DNA of 64,000 nucleotides from Paenibacillus pinisoli. GTDB lineage: Bacteria; Bacillota; Bacilli; Paenibacillales; Paenibacillaceae. Location of the stretch: the NCBI RefSeq assembly GCF_003605435.1, contig NZ_QXQB01000002.1:620001-684000 (forward strand). The letters are read 5' to 3'. The position numbers and the translations under genes were made by a program. This document shows positions 26,711-36,105 of this stretch, piece by piece (the stretch's first letter is position 1; each line of letters opens with the position of its first letter). The notes under the pieces are model-generated. The model had not been told where the DNA came from, ran no database searches, and saw nothing but the letters and a program-made list of their open reading frames with translations.

Positions 26711-27334
26711 TCATAGAATCAGCTTGGCGAATACGCCTGTTAGGATGAGGTACAGCGTGATCGCCGCTATCAAGTAAGAAGCCGTCTTCTCCTTGCTGAT
26801 GCCGCTCGCTTCGAGCCCTCCCTGAAGCGAAAGCGCCAGTGTGGTCAATAACGTAATAATGAGCGTTAACATGGACAGCGTGAAATGGAACGACAGCAAG
26901 CCAGATAATAGAAAGCCCGCTCCGGCTATGTATTGAATGCCGCCAATCCGGATCACAAAGAGCTTCCAGGCCGGCTGCGTCCCGCTTCTCCACCATCCCG
27001 CGAGCCATAACGCGCCCAGCAAAGCAACGAGCGACAGCAAGCCAAGCAGAAACATACGGCTGAAAATCGCAAAAGTAAGGGAATTCGGCGCAAACAATCC
27101 CCCGAAAGGAATAGCGCTATAGATGAAACCCGTTATTTTTTTCCCCAGAATCAATACCCATATCAGGTAACCAACGAATGATGCCGCGAGCCCCAATGCG
27201 CCGTAGATCCATTCTTTCGCTGTCAGATGCAAGCTTGCAAGGGGATTCCTGAGCAATGCAATCAGCCTGTTGCGCTCTACTTGCTTGAGAGAGTCTGTCA
27301 CTTCGGTAAAAGCATGATTGTTTTTCGGTTCCAT
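26711..27334 (-). CDS. Integral membrane protein, function unknown (Yip1-like topology)
   Basis: 207 residues. An N-terminal cytoplasmic tail of about 45 residues (EPKNNHAFTEVTDSLKQVERNRLIALLRNPLASLHLTAKEW) is followed by five hydrophobic helices. This layout resembles Yip1-domain proteins of bacilli, but no diagnostic motif was found, so the family is open. Start ATG 27334 has AGGAGG six bases upstream. Monocistronic, with its own terminator. Confidence 0.7.
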   Translation of the reverse strand: MEPKNNHAFTEVTDSLKQVERNRLIALLRNPLASLHLTAKEWIYGALGLAASFVGYLIWVLILGKKITGFIYSAIPFGGLFAPNSLTFAIFSRMFLLGLLSLVALLGALWLAGWWRSGTQPAWKLFVIRIGGIQYIAGAGFLLSGLLSFHFTLSMLTLIITLLTTLALSLQGGLEASGISKEKTASYLIAAITLYLILTGVFAKLIL

Positions 27335-27410
27335 GCCCTTCCTCCTATCCGATATTTTGGGACTATTATATCGCATGACTCTCCCATACGTATATTATCT
27401 ATTCTTCCGG

Positions 27411-28367
27411 TCACGGCCAGCCTTCTGTAATATACAGCAGTTCCAGCACCGCATCCGTTACCGCTTCCGGCCTGTAAATCTGTATGGAGTGCCAGCTGTC
27501 CTCGACAATCGTATGCTTTACCCTGTCCGACAAGAACAGGAGCGGCTGCTGATCCTGCTTCCATTCTTCGCTTTGTTTGCCGGCAGTCAGGACCAGGACG
27601 GGAGTGCCGGAATGAATCGGCGCCGCCTCTTTCAGCTGCAGTGCGCTTCGCTCCATATGCAGAAATTCCTCGTATGCCGCCTGGTATGCGTGGTTCCGAT
27701 AGCCTGCCGATACAGCCGCGGCTTGCAGATGAGCCGGAAGCCCGTTATGGCCAATATGCTTCTTCATCAAACGGGGAATGCCGAGCGGTGACAGACGGTA
27801 CCCCCACTTATACAGCCGCTCGTTAGAATGCCTCACCTTGGCTTTGGACTCGCTTCGTTCGCCGGGAAGAAAACGGCATTCATGCGCGGCGTCCACCAGC
27901 ACGATGCCCAGCACATCATCCGGATACCGGGATGCAAACAAGCGGATAATCATTCCCCCGAAGGAATGGCCCACCAGCAAATAAGGCGGGCTCAGCTCCA
28001 GAGCCTCCAGCAGCTGCTTCAAATCATCAACATAGGCTTTGCATGTCGGCTCTCCCATCGGCTGAGCGCTCCACCCCAAGCCTGCCCGATCATATGACAG
28101 GACCGTGGAATGCCGGGACAGCTCTTGCTGAACCAGTGACCAGCCTATGGAGCAGCCGCCCATGCCTGCCTCTAGGATAACGGTTGGGCCCCCTTCTCCC
28201 GTCACGCAGGCATGCAGCTTCCGGCTGCCTATATCAACAAGCTTGCCCGACGGCGGGCAGCTGCGGACACTACGCTGCGACGCAGCTGCTTGGAATAACG
28301 TCAACGGGAACAGAATCGAAGCAAGCACAGTACGGATCCATCTATCTTTGCGGGCAATAAGCGTCAT
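27411..28367 (-). CDS. Alpha/beta hydrolase with N-terminal signal or anchor
   Basis: 318 residues. A basic-hydrophobic N-terminus (ARKDRWIRTVLASILFPLTLFQAAA) suggests export or anchoring. The fold is standard: VILEAGMGG oxyanion region, LSYDRAGLGWS, nucleophile elbow LVGHSFGG, acid after VLVLTAG, and a late His in DSWHSIQIYRP. Members close to this pattern act as lipases, esterases or lactonases; the substrate is not predictable. It is downstream of a multi-helix membrane protein gene but a terminator separates them. Confidence 0.82.
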   Translation of the reverse strand: MTLIARKDRWIRTVLASILFPLTLFQAAASQRSVRSCPPSGKLVDIGSRKLHACVTGEGGPTVILEAGMGGCSIGWSLVQQELSRHSTVLSYDRAGLGWSAQPMGEPTCKAYVDDLKQLLEALELSPPYLLVGHSFGGMIIRLFASRYPDDVLGIVLVDAAHECRFLPGERSESKAKVRHSNERLYKWGYRLSPLGIPRLMKKHIGHNGLPAHLQAAAVSAGYRNHAYQAAYEEFLHMERSALQLKEAAPIHSGTPVLVLTAGKQSEEWKQDQQPLLFLSDRVKHTIVEDSWHSIQIYRPEAVTDAVLELLYITEGWP

Positions 28368-28492
28368 TATCTATTCACACCCCTATCCCATGATCGGTTG
28401 TTCTTCTTCATCGTAGAGGAAAAACAATGACCGAAAAAGTGTTAGTTTGCTTTCCAAAGTTTCATATTTTCCCCTTGCCCATAAAGAAAAAA

Positions 28493-28525
28493 AGAGATAC
28501 CGCCCTTCATAAGGGTTGTATCTCT
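28493..28525 (-). terminator. Terminator of the 479-residue membrane protein gene
   Basis: Minus-strand stem AGAGATAC / GTATCTCT with an inner AACCCTT/AAGGGCG pairing, followed by seven T. It is 17 bases past the stop. Confidence 0.85.
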
Positions 28526-28541
28526 CTTCCTCTTTATCCCT

Positions 28542-29981
28542 CTAGCGCAGCTTATACGGCTCCCTGCGCCCTATTCTAGAGCAAATTCCGTAGACGATCC
28601 AGACCGCGCCTGTCACCAGCATCATATCGAAGATCGCATTGAACAGGAACAGATGCTTGCCCATATCCGCCTGTCCGTCGCCGACAATCGGTATGAGGAA
28701 GCTGAACACTCCCGTCAAGCCAAGCAATATCAGAAGCTCGACTCCCGCGCGCCGCTTTCTGTCCGCGCTTCTGAGCCACTCCCATGCCGCTGCCGCGAAA
28801 TAAACCAGGAATACGACAGCGATGAACCATAACTGATGCGGCAGCGCGCCTTTTTTGAATTCGCTCCAGCCGCTATACTGGAAGGAGAGCGCACCGGGAG
28901 GCTTGCCCTCGCCCTTCTCATAACTGCCCAAGTAATACGGGCGGATCATCATCCCGTTCTCCGCAGCGTATTCCATATTATGAATGAGCCTGCCGGGATT
29001 TTTCAGATAGAACCACAAGACATCCCCATGCGAGATGCGATCATAGAAGTCAGCCGTTAGCGAAGGATCATTCTGCTTAATAGCCGTATCCGTCTGAAAA
29101 TAGTTTGTGCCCGCCAGTACAGATAGATGCCCCGGGAGCCCCAGTTCCTTCAGATCTCCCTCGACGTCGGGAGAATCCTTCAGCACGCCGAAAAATACCG
29201 TTTGATACATATTGATATTTTTAAAATCCTTTGGCGCTGCAATATACATGGCCGCCGATACGATCAGCGTAACCGCCGATAATGACAAGCCAAGCCGGCG
29301 CCAAGCCTTCTCTCTCTTCAGCGTGGCATAGCGTAAGCCAAGCAGCGCAAAGCCGACGCCAACCGGCGCATTCTGCGTCTTGGAGCATACCAGCAGCAGG
29401 GCCGAGACAAAAAACAATACAAGCACGGCTCGCTTAGGCTCAGTCTGCTTCGTCAGCATTAATCCGAAGGCCAGCGTGAGCAGCAAAAACACCAGCGATG
29501 CCGGCTCGCCGTATAAGGAATTGAAATAAGCCAGGTAGGCGATGTCGAAAAACACAAACAAAATAAGCGCTGCCAGCGCAATCCCGGTTACGACAGATTT
29601 TGTTTTGTTGAACTTGATCAACAGATAGCTTGCCGCAATTAGCAAGATTGCATATATGGCGCCCAGCACGCGAACATCGAATGCTTCGCCATTGAACAGC
29701 TTTGCGATTCCTCTTGCCAAAGCTACCAAGATAAGCTGCGACGTCAGATAGAAGCCTCGGAAAAACTCATCATAAGCAAAATTCGCATGGGCAAAGCGGA
29801 AGAAGCGGTCCTCATACGTCTCGTTAGCGTCATAATAATTAAGTCCAATCGACCCCATAATCCGAAGGAAATCCCCATTATCCGCAACTCCGACGAATGT
29901 CCTTCCGAATAGAAGCGCGATCACTGCAATGATGGCGGCGAGCAGAAATACCCGCTCGACCGTAAGCCATTTTTTAACCAT
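28542..29981 (-). CDS. Polytopic membrane protein, possible GT-C-type glycosyltransferase
   Basis: 479 residues with about ten hydrophobic helices. A conserved-looking first loop GVADNGDFLRIMGSIGLNYY with acidic residues follows helix 1, and FNSLYGEPASLVFLLL and YLGSYEKGEGKPPGALSFQYSGW occur in later loops. An acidic first extracytoplasmic loop is a mark of GT-C enzymes, and the sequence is reminiscent of WsfD-like glycan biosynthesis proteins from Paenibacillus; this is a tentative link. The start is uncertain: ATG 29981 was used, but TTG 29990 and GTG 29987 are in frame and the ribosome site is weak. Single gene with its own terminator. Confidence 0.7.
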   Translation of the reverse strand: MVKKWLTVERVFLLAAIIAVIALLFGRTFVGVADNGDFLRIMGSIGLNYYDANETYEDRFFRFAHANFAYDEFFRGFYLTSQLILVALARGIAKLFNGEAFDVRVLGAIYAILLIAASYLLIKFNKTKSVVTGIALAALILFVFFDIAYLAYFNSLYGEPASLVFLLLTLAFGLMLTKQTEPKRAVLVLFFVSALLLVCSKTQNAPVGVGFALLGLRYATLKREKAWRRLGLSLSAVTLIVSAAMYIAAPKDFKNINMYQTVFFGVLKDSPDVEGDLKELGLPGHLSVLAGTNYFQTDTAIKQNDPSLTADFYDRISHGDVLWFYLKNPGRLIHNMEYAAENGMMIRPYYLGSYEKGEGKPPGALSFQYSGWSEFKKGALPHQLWFIAVVFLVYFAAAAWEWLRSADRKRRAGVELLILLGLTGVFSFLIPIVGDGQADMGKHLFLFNAIFDMMLVTGAVWIVYGICSRIGRREPYKLR

Positions 29982-30151
29982 ATTCACCAATCCTATTATG
30001 ATAATTTTCTAGCGCTTGCTCCTTGCTGCCGATAGATTCGAATGCACACTGCTGAAGTCATGTAGAACAAATTGCCAAATATAACTTATATATGGTAGCA
30101 TGTTATTCGAATGATTTCTAGCTGATCGCATGTTTAGGAGGAGTTATAAGA

Positions 30152-30997
30152 ATGAATCCTTATGTAGGCATCGAGATTGACGGGGACCGCATGGTCCTGC
30201 TCGCAGATACGCCGGAAGGCTTGCTGGAACATTCAGTCCCAACGGGCAAAGAGTGCGAGCTTGCACATCTGCAGCGCGAAGTAGAGCAATTCGTCCAGCG
30301 CTTGCCCTATACCCCGGACGGCATCGGCATGGGCATGCCGGGACTGGTGGTCGGCCATGACAAGGTAGAGCTGAGCCACGTCGTTCCTGCGCTGAATGGC
30401 GCTACAGCCAGTCAGTTCGCCACTGCTGCCAACTTGCCGGTTGCGTTCATCAATGATGTGAAAGCGGCTACACTGGCGGAAGCAGCACACTATCCCGACC
30501 GCGATACGGTCGCAGTCGTCATGATTGACACGTTCATCGCTTCCGGTGTCGTCGTGAAGGGCAATCTGCTGATGGGCGCAAAGGGCTGGAGCGGCGAATT
30601 CGGCTATATGGTCATGTCGGTCGACGGTGAGCCCAAATCGCTTGACTTGCTTGCGAGCGGATATGCCATCACGCACCAAGCCGGCATGGATAGCGCCGCG
30701 ATTCACCTGCAGCTGGAGCAGAATGACGCGGCTGCCCTCGACATTGTACGGAAGGCCGGCACTTATCTAGGCTATTCACTGGCCAATCTGATTCATCTGT
30801 ACAACCCGGATGTCCTCGTCATCGGCGGCAGCACGCTGGCGTACAAGGGCTATATGGATGCGGTCATGTCCGCGCTGGAAGCCCAGGCGCTTCCCGAATT
30901 GCTGAAGTGCTGCTCCATTGAAGCCCCCAAAGTCAAGAGCCGTTCCATGGCGCACGGCGCAAGGGAATGGATACAGAAGCTCGGAGCTGCTACATAA
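30152..30997 (+). CDS. ROK-family-like protein with degenerate kinase motifs
   Basis: 281 residues. The ROK fold is recognisable: VGIEID at the start, GIGMGMPGLV, VAFINDVKAATLAEA with the catalytic-type Asp, and LANLIHLYNPDVLVIGGS near the end. Key ROK features are altered: the first phosphate motif DxGxT reads IEIDGDRM, the GTGIGGG loop reads IDTFIASGVV, the Zn-ligand His of GExGH is Tyr (GEFGYM), and the CxCGxxGC zinc loop is missing. It may be a non-catalytic sugar-binding relative or a divergent kinase. GGAGGAG precedes ATG 30152. No DNA-binding domain, so it is not a ROK repressor. Confidence 0.75.
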   Translation: MNPYVGIEIDGDRMVLLADTPEGLLEHSVPTGKECELAHLQREVEQFVQRLPYTPDGIGMGMPGLVVGHDKVELSHVVPALNGATASQFATAANLPVAFINDVKAATLAEAAHYPDRDTVAVVMIDTFIASGVVVKGNLLMGAKGWSGEFGYMVMSVDGEPKSLDLLASGYAITHQAGMDSAAIHLQLEQNDAAALDIVRKAGTYLGYSLANLIHLYNPDVLVIGGSTLAYKGYMDAVMSALEAQALPELLKCCSIEAPKVKSRSMAHGAREWIQKLGAAT

Positions 30998-31035
30998 GAA
31001 CTTATACATTATCCCTAAAACCCGACATAAAAAGA

Positions 31036-31065
31036 AGAGAAGCCCGGCCTAGGCCGGGCTTCTCT
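31036..31065. terminator. Perfect palindromic bidirectional terminator
   Basis: A 30-base perfect palindrome (15-bp arms AGAGAAGCCCGGCCT / AGGCCGGGCTTCTCT) between the convergent ROK-like and pspA genes. Minus-strand transcripts then meet TCTTTTTATG. Confidence 0.85.
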
Positions 31066-31090
31066 ATGCTTGCTGCCAGCTGCGCAGCTA

Positions 31091-31774
31091 TTAGGACTTC
31101 TGTCCTTCAAGCTCCGCTTTAAGCGCTGCAAGCTCGTCATCTACTTGGGAATGCTTGACGTCCTTATCAAGCTGCTCGAACTTATCGTCCAGCGACTTGC
31201 CTTCGTTAGCCAGTTCGTAAGCTGCATCCGCCTGATCATGCATTTGCTTGATCTTCTCTTCCATACGGGTGAACGTTGCGCCCAAATTGTCTACGCCGAC
31301 GCCGCTCATCGTTTTGTTGATGCGCTCCTGCGCCTTGGCCGCTTCGGCCTGAGCAATCAGCGAGCTGCGCTGCGTCTTCATCTCCGTAACCTTCGTCTTC
31401 ATTTCCTTCAGCTGTCCGCGCAGCTTATCCGCAGTTGCTTTCGCGCGGTCATAGTTCACTTGAAGCGCATCGCGCTTGTCTGCATGGCGCTTCTTGTCCT
31501 CCAGCGCCTCACGCGCCAATGACTCATTGCCGCTGGCAAGCGCTTGGCGGGCCTGCTGGTCGCGCTTCGCAACGATCTCCGTTGCTTCCTGAAGCTCGCG
31601 CTCGAACCGCTTCTCCACTGCGATCTGTGAAGTAACGGCAGCCGTTACCTTCTCAATGTCCTCATCCAGCTCACGGAGCACTTGGTCAATCATTTTCACC
31701 GGATCTTCCATCTTGTCGATAGCCGCATTGACATTTGCCTTGCCTACTCTGAATAGCCGCTGAAAAATACTCAT
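31091..31774 (-). CDS. pspA: PspA/IM30 family envelope stress protein
   Basis: 227 residues, nearly all coiled coil. Opens with MSIFQRLFRVGKANVNAAIDKMEDPVKMIDQ, the amphipathic membrane-binding helix and helix-1 signature of PspA/Vipp1, and continues with LRELDEDIEKVTAAVTSQIAVEKR. PspA assembles on the inner face of the membrane and keeps it intact under stress (knowledge). Start ATG 31774 follows GGAGG by eight bases. No pspBC or liaH-type neighbour genes are present, so its regulation is not evident from context. Confidence 0.93.
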   Translation of the reverse strand: MSIFQRLFRVGKANVNAAIDKMEDPVKMIDQVLRELDEDIEKVTAAVTSQIAVEKRFERELQEATEIVAKRDQQARQALASGNESLAREALEDKKRHADKRDALQVNYDRAKATADKLRGQLKEMKTKVTEMKTQRSSLIAQAEAAKAQERINKTMSGVGVDNLGATFTRMEEKIKQMHDQADAAYELANEGKSLDDKFEQLDKDVKHSQVDDELAALKAELEGQKS

Positions 31775-31863
31775 ATTCCTTGCCTCCCCATTCCATCCAT
31801 TAGTATACAATGTTATACGCTTCTGCCAACTGATTGGTTTCGTTTAGGACTATTTTCCCGGAA

Positions 31864-33198
31864 TTACCGAAGTGCAACTTCTTTTTTCTTCTGTTCCGCG
31901 AGATACGCCTTAAGAATGTTAATATCTTTGCCAAGCGCACCCCGGATTTCTTTCTCCGCATCCTTAATAATCGCATCCGCCGTTCGATCGCGCTCAATCC
32001 CTTGATTGATCACTTTAGACCATATCGACTTAGCCGGCAGATCGATCGGAGTCGCGGGAGTCTCCTCCATCCGTTTGGCCAGCGATTCATTCAAGGCATA
32101 CAGATTTTGCCCGCCAAAAAAGTCATTCTTGCGCTTCAAGCGCTCAGCTTGCCCCCTTGCCGGGTAATACGACGGGACACTGTTGCTCTTGAGCGCCATC
32201 ATGCTCCATTCCGTCACGCAAAATTCGATGAACGTATAGGCCCAACGTTTGTTGTTGGCGGATGCTGGAATCATGAAGCTAGAGCTATTGACCCAACCGT
32301 ACAAGTTGAAAGGCAATCGCGTCTGCCTCCATAATCCTGCCGTCTCCGGCGCCCATATCTCAATCTGGTCAGCTGCCCATGTTCCCATGTAGAGCATGGC
32401 AACCTTGCCCTTCTTAATCGCTTGATGGCCGAATTGCGTCCAGATGTCCGTCGAGGAGACTAGACCTTCATTATACAACGTTTTGGCAATTTCGATAGCC
32501 TTTCTGGTCTCATCGGTATTGCGGCCGAATTCCATATTCTCCACGAACAGCGGCTGCGTGCTGTCGTACATTTGTATGACATCCATCGGCCAGGATGCGA
32601 GATAGCTGTTGCTTTCCTTCAGCTCACGTGCAATCTTGAGCCAATTGTCCGGATTTTCCATGAACGCGCCAAGCTCATCCGGCTCAGAAGGGAATCCATG
32701 CTCCTCCATAATATCCGCCCGATAATAGGTAACCATCGGCGAGCTCCCGGACGGCAATCCGATCAAGGAGCTTCCATCGAACGACAGATTGCTCTTCCAT
32801 AAGCTTTCGCTGAAATCGTCTTCATACTGCCCTGCTCCGAATTCAAGCAAGTTTTCAAGGCCCGTAATAGCGCTGAACTGGCCGAAGTGCTCGCTGTCGA
32901 CGATCATTACGTCCGGCGTTTTCCCAACCGCCATGGCTTGCTGGTAAGCATTAACATACATATCATTAGGAAAGGTCTCCACATGTACGGTTACATTCGG
33001 ATACTTCATCTGGAATGCCTCAACAATCGGCTCCCATCCCCCGTAATAGGACCAGAACAACAGCTCTACAGGGTCCTTGGACATATGGATGGGCGTTGCC
33101 CTCAAGCGGTCTTCCTTATCCTCTGGAGTCAGAGCGGCCTGATCGCAAGCCGTCAGCGCAATCAAGAACACCGCCAACATCAATAGTGTCTTCCTCAT
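31864..33198 (-). CDS. Extracellular solute-binding lipoprotein coupled to a GGDEF-EAL gene
   Basis: 444 residues. Lipobox ALTAC (Cys18), then a family-1 binding fold: VELLFWSYYGGWEPIVEAFQ, AMAVGKTPDVMIVDSEHFGQF, LPSGSSPMVTYYRADIMEEHGF, KGKVAMLYMGTWAADQIEIW and SSSFMIPASANNKRWAYTFIEF. This is a sugar-type binding protein, but there are no permease or ATPase genes nearby. Its ATG at 33198 overlaps the stop of the GGDEF-EAL gene by four bases (ATGA), so the two proteins are made together. A role as a ligand sensor for the membrane c-di-GMP protein is an attractive inference. Confidence 0.85.
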   Translation of the reverse strand: MRKTLLMLAVFLIALTACDQAALTPEDKEDRLRATPIHMSKDPVELLFWSYYGGWEPIVEAFQMKYPNVTVHVETFPNDMYVNAYQQAMAVGKTPDVMIVDSEHFGQFSAITGLENLLEFGAGQYEDDFSESLWKSNLSFDGSSLIGLPSGSSPMVTYYRADIMEEHGFPSEPDELGAFMENPDNWLKIARELKESNSYLASWPMDVIQMYDSTQPLFVENMEFGRNTDETRKAIEIAKTLYNEGLVSSTDIWTQFGHQAIKKGKVAMLYMGTWAADQIEIWAPETAGLWRQTRLPFNLYGWVNSSSFMIPASANNKRWAYTFIEFCVTEWSMMALKSNSVPSYYPARGQAERLKRKNDFFGGQNLYALNESLAKRMEETPATPIDLPAKSIWSKVINQGIERDRTADAIIKDAEKEIRGALGKDINILKAYLAEQKKKEVALR

Positions 33199-35846
33199 GC
33201 TTCCGCACCTCGTCTTTGAAAAGGTAAGCTGCGCATCTCGCTTCGGATGTAACGCTCGAATTGCTCGCTGCGTAGCGGTTTGCTAAAGTAATAACCTTGC
33301 AGCTCATCACAATGCAGTCCAGCGAAGAATGTCCTTTCCTCCTCTGTCTCGATCCCCTCCGCTACGACTCTCAGCCCCATGCTGTGGGCAAGCTCGATGA
33401 CCGCCCGCACGACGGCCGACTTGCGTTCATCATGCTCCGCATCCTTAATAAATGTGCGGTCCAGCTTCACGATTGAAACCGGAAGCCTCTGGAGCTGGCT
33501 TAAGGAGGAATATCCCGTGCCGAAGTCGTCTATGGAGATTTCGATGCCTAATGCCTGCAGCTCGGACAGCATCTCAATTACGCTCTCCATCTGGCGGATG
33601 AAGACGCTCTCCGTAATCTCAATCACAACCAGATGCGGATCAATCCGGGTGTCTCTCAAAATATCGACGATGTTCTCAACCAAATTGCGCTGGTCGAAGT
33701 GCTTGGCAGACAAATTAATCGCTACCGGCAGCAATGGGAATCCCCGCTCCTGCCATTTTTTCGACTGGCGGCATGCCTCCCGGAACACCCACATGTCAAT
33801 ATCCAGAATCATGCCCGAGGCTTCGGCCAGCGGGATAAACCGTGCCGGAGGAATCAAGCCGATCTCATGGTGCTCCCAGCGCACCAGAGCCTCGAAGCCG
33901 ATTGTCGCTCCTGTATTGGGGCATACCTTCGGCTGATATACCAGAAAAAACTGCTTGTTCTCCAGCGCCCGCCGAATCCCGTTCTCCAGCTGCATCTTGT
34001 CGTTCATGGATTGCTCCATCTCATGATCGAAGAAGTGGTAGCTGCTGCGGCCCTGCTCTTTGGCTTTATACATCGCCATATCGGCTTTCTTCACAATATC
34101 ATCGATAGTCGCCCCGTTCTCCGGATACAGGCTGATGCCGACGCTGGTCGTCGTGTAGACGACCGACTCCGTGAGCTCGAACGGCTGGTTGAAGCAATCA
34201 CATATGCGTTCAGCAAATTCAACAGGCGATTCCGGATCCTCGTAATGAAGCACAAATACAAACTCGTCCCCTCCAAGCCGGAATACATGGCAATTCTCCT
34301 CGGCAATTCCCGTGAAACGGGCTGCCACTGCCTGGAGCAGGACGTCGCCCGCCGCATGGCCAAGCGAGTCATTAATTTGCTTGAAGCGATTCAGGTCGAC
34401 GAACATGACGGCGAATCGCTGATCGCTGCTGCCGGATACAGCCAGCATCGCCTCCAGCGTCTGCTGGAAATGATGGCGGTTCGGCAAGCCCGTCAAGTTA
34501 TCAAAATAAGCCATCAAATGAAGCTGTTCCTCCGAATTGCGAAGCTGCTGATTCATTCGCTCGGCATCCTGAAGCATTAATGACAGATTGGTGGACATGT
34601 CCTTGAAATTGTGCACAAGCGAGTCAATCTCAAGAATTCCGCTATTGGGCCACTCCAGCGGCACGCCTGTCTTCAGCTTGATCGGCAGGTTCGTCGTAGA
34701 GCCTGCAAGCTGGCGCAAGCCGCGGCTCAGCCAGCGGTTGATGCCGTATGCCAATATGCCCGCCACAAGCACGCTTCCCAGCGTATAGAGCAGATGATAG
34801 ATGTATTCCAGGAAAATCTGTTCCTTGAATGTCTCTACCGGAACGCTGACAGCAATCGAGATCGGCATATGCTCCATCTGCAGCCGATAGACGTAATTGG
34901 CGTCCCGCCATTGCTCCGTGGGCATAAGCATGACGCTTTGCTGCTGCGGCATCTCGATGCCAAAGTTGTCGGCGATCGGCTGTACGGTCACGACCTTTTG
35001 GTTATCTTCTTTCTTCAGCGACGTGGTGGCGAGCAGCCTTTCCCTATCGCCCTTCATGGTGATATCGAACAGCTTCTGGGAGGTATGCCGATTAATGATT
35101 TCGTTCAAATAACCGATCTGAATGACACTATGCAGCCGGACACCGAGTATATCCTCATCGCTCCACTGCGAGAGCTCGTCCGAAATGCTGGAGGCGGTAT
35201 TGCTGACAGTCTGGAGAGTGGTGTTCGTAGAAGAATGATAGGAATTCCAGCCGCTGATGATCATAATGACCAGGAACGGCAAAGCCACAATCGTAATGGA
35301 CAAGTGGAACAACGCCCGGCTGAACGGAATCGGCTTATGCTTGTCCACATCGAGATTCAGCCATCTGCGAAGCGGAAGATAGTCAACCAGAATTTCTGAG
35401 ATGAGCGCGTTGAACATGCCGTTGGCAGCCGTAACGGCTAATAGAAGAATAAATTCTGTCGTAGAGAAGGGTCCGGACAAATAACAGCCCAGCAAGGTAA
35501 GCGGCGTGCCCATAATGATCCAGAAGGCTATCCCGGGCACCAGGACGGGAACCTGTTTCCTGCGCTGCCATATACCGATCCAGCAGGCTTCCAGCAGGAA
35601 GATAAGCATGTAGAGGGGGGAGTTGAACAATAGCACAGCTGAAGCGTAGGTGACGGCGCCAGCGGCCAGGCCGATACGAAGGCCGAAGAGACGAATAAGC
35701 AGAAGAAGCATAATATTCGTAAAAGCAAATGTGATTCCATAAATCAACTGAAGCTGCTCCGAGGCGCTGATCAATGCCATAATAATAATGCCTGCAATAA
35801 ACAGCGTGCTGCGTCTGGTACGGGAGCTGTCTATACGTCTCAACAT
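33195..35846 (-). CDS. Membrane-bound GGDEF-EAL cyclic-di-GMP protein
   Basis: 883 residues. Five or six helices at 14-190 form an integral membrane sensor, followed by an extracytoplasmic segment (about 205-345), a helix at 350-370 and a HAMP-like linker. The GGDEF domain (about 445-605) has intact GGDEF at 525-529 but no RxxD inhibitory site before it. The EAL domain (about 625-870) has EALVRWEHH at 652, NLSAKHF, IEITESV, DDFGTGYSSLSQL, and AEGIET, so all metal residues appear present. It could both make and break c-di-GMP (knowledge); which activity dominates is unclear. The extracytoplasmic region and the coupled binding lipoprotein suggest sensing of an external solute. Confidence 0.92.
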   Translation of the reverse strand: MLRRIDSSRTRRSTLFIAGIIIMALISASEQLQLIYGITFAFTNIMLLLLIRLFGLRIGLAAGAVTYASAVLLFNSPLYMLIFLLEACWIGIWQRRKQVPVLVPGIAFWIIMGTPLTLLGCYLSGPFSTTEFILLLAVTAANGMFNALISEILVDYLPLRRWLNLDVDKHKPIPFSRALFHLSITIVALPFLVIMIISGWNSYHSSTNTTLQTVSNTASSISDELSQWSDEDILGVRLHSVIQIGYLNEIINRHTSQKLFDITMKGDRERLLATTSLKKEDNQKVVTVQPIADNFGIEMPQQQSVMLMPTEQWRDANYVYRLQMEHMPISIAVSVPVETFKEQIFLEYIYHLLYTLGSVLVAGILAYGINRWLSRGLRQLAGSTTNLPIKLKTGVPLEWPNSGILEIDSLVHNFKDMSTNLSLMLQDAERMNQQLRNSEEQLHLMAYFDNLTGLPNRHHFQQTLEAMLAVSGSSDQRFAVMFVDLNRFKQINDSLGHAAGDVLLQAVAARFTGIAEENCHVFRLGGDEFVFVLHYEDPESPVEFAERICDCFNQPFELTESVVYTTTSVGISLYPENGATIDDIVKKADMAMYKAKEQGRSSYHFFDHEMEQSMNDKMQLENGIRRALENKQFFLVYQPKVCPNTGATIGFEALVRWEHHEIGLIPPARFIPLAEASGMILDIDMWVFREACRQSKKWQERGFPLLPVAINLSAKHFDQRNLVENIVDILRDTRIDPHLVVIEITESVFIRQMESVIEMLSELQALGIEISIDDFGTGYSSLSQLQRLPVSIVKLDRTFIKDAEHDERKSAVVRAVIELAHSMGLRVVAEGIETEEERTFFAGLHCDELQGYYFSKPLRSEQFERYIRSEMRSLPFQRRGAEA

Positions 35847-36051
35847 ATGAACACGGCCCTTTCGAAACGAATCCTACACTAGCATATGAGCACCAGAGAA
35901 TTCTCTCCTAAATCATACCATAATTCGCTAGAGTAGACATAGGTTACGATCATCAGGGACAGGGAGATTTTTCTATTATTTCATGTATGGGATTCCCCTC
36001 TTGGAAAGATAGATTGCAGCTTGCCGTCTAGCCGCAGCCGCGCATAAAAAC
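35847..36051. other. Intergenic region upstream of the GGDEF-EAL gene
   Basis: About 200 bases between the GGDEF-EAL start and the 36052 hairpin. The promoter of the GGDEF-EAL/binding-protein unit should be here, but no clear minus-35/minus-10 pair was picked out. No gene was seen. Confidence 0.4.
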
Positions 36052-36080
36052 AGCTCCAGACCGGGCTGCGATCTGGAGCT
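36052..36080 (-). terminator. Hairpin terminator beyond the 100-bp repeat array
   Basis: Perfect 9-bp stem AGCTCCAGA / TCTGGAGCT with an 11-base loop, followed on the minus strand by G and five T. It is the first good terminator after the fused ATPase gene (stop at 36866), so transcripts of that gene would run through the whole repeat array before ending. ATTTATT on the plus side may let it act in both directions. Confidence 0.75.
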
Positions 36081-36105
36081 ATTTATTGGGCGCGTAAATT
36101 CACTC

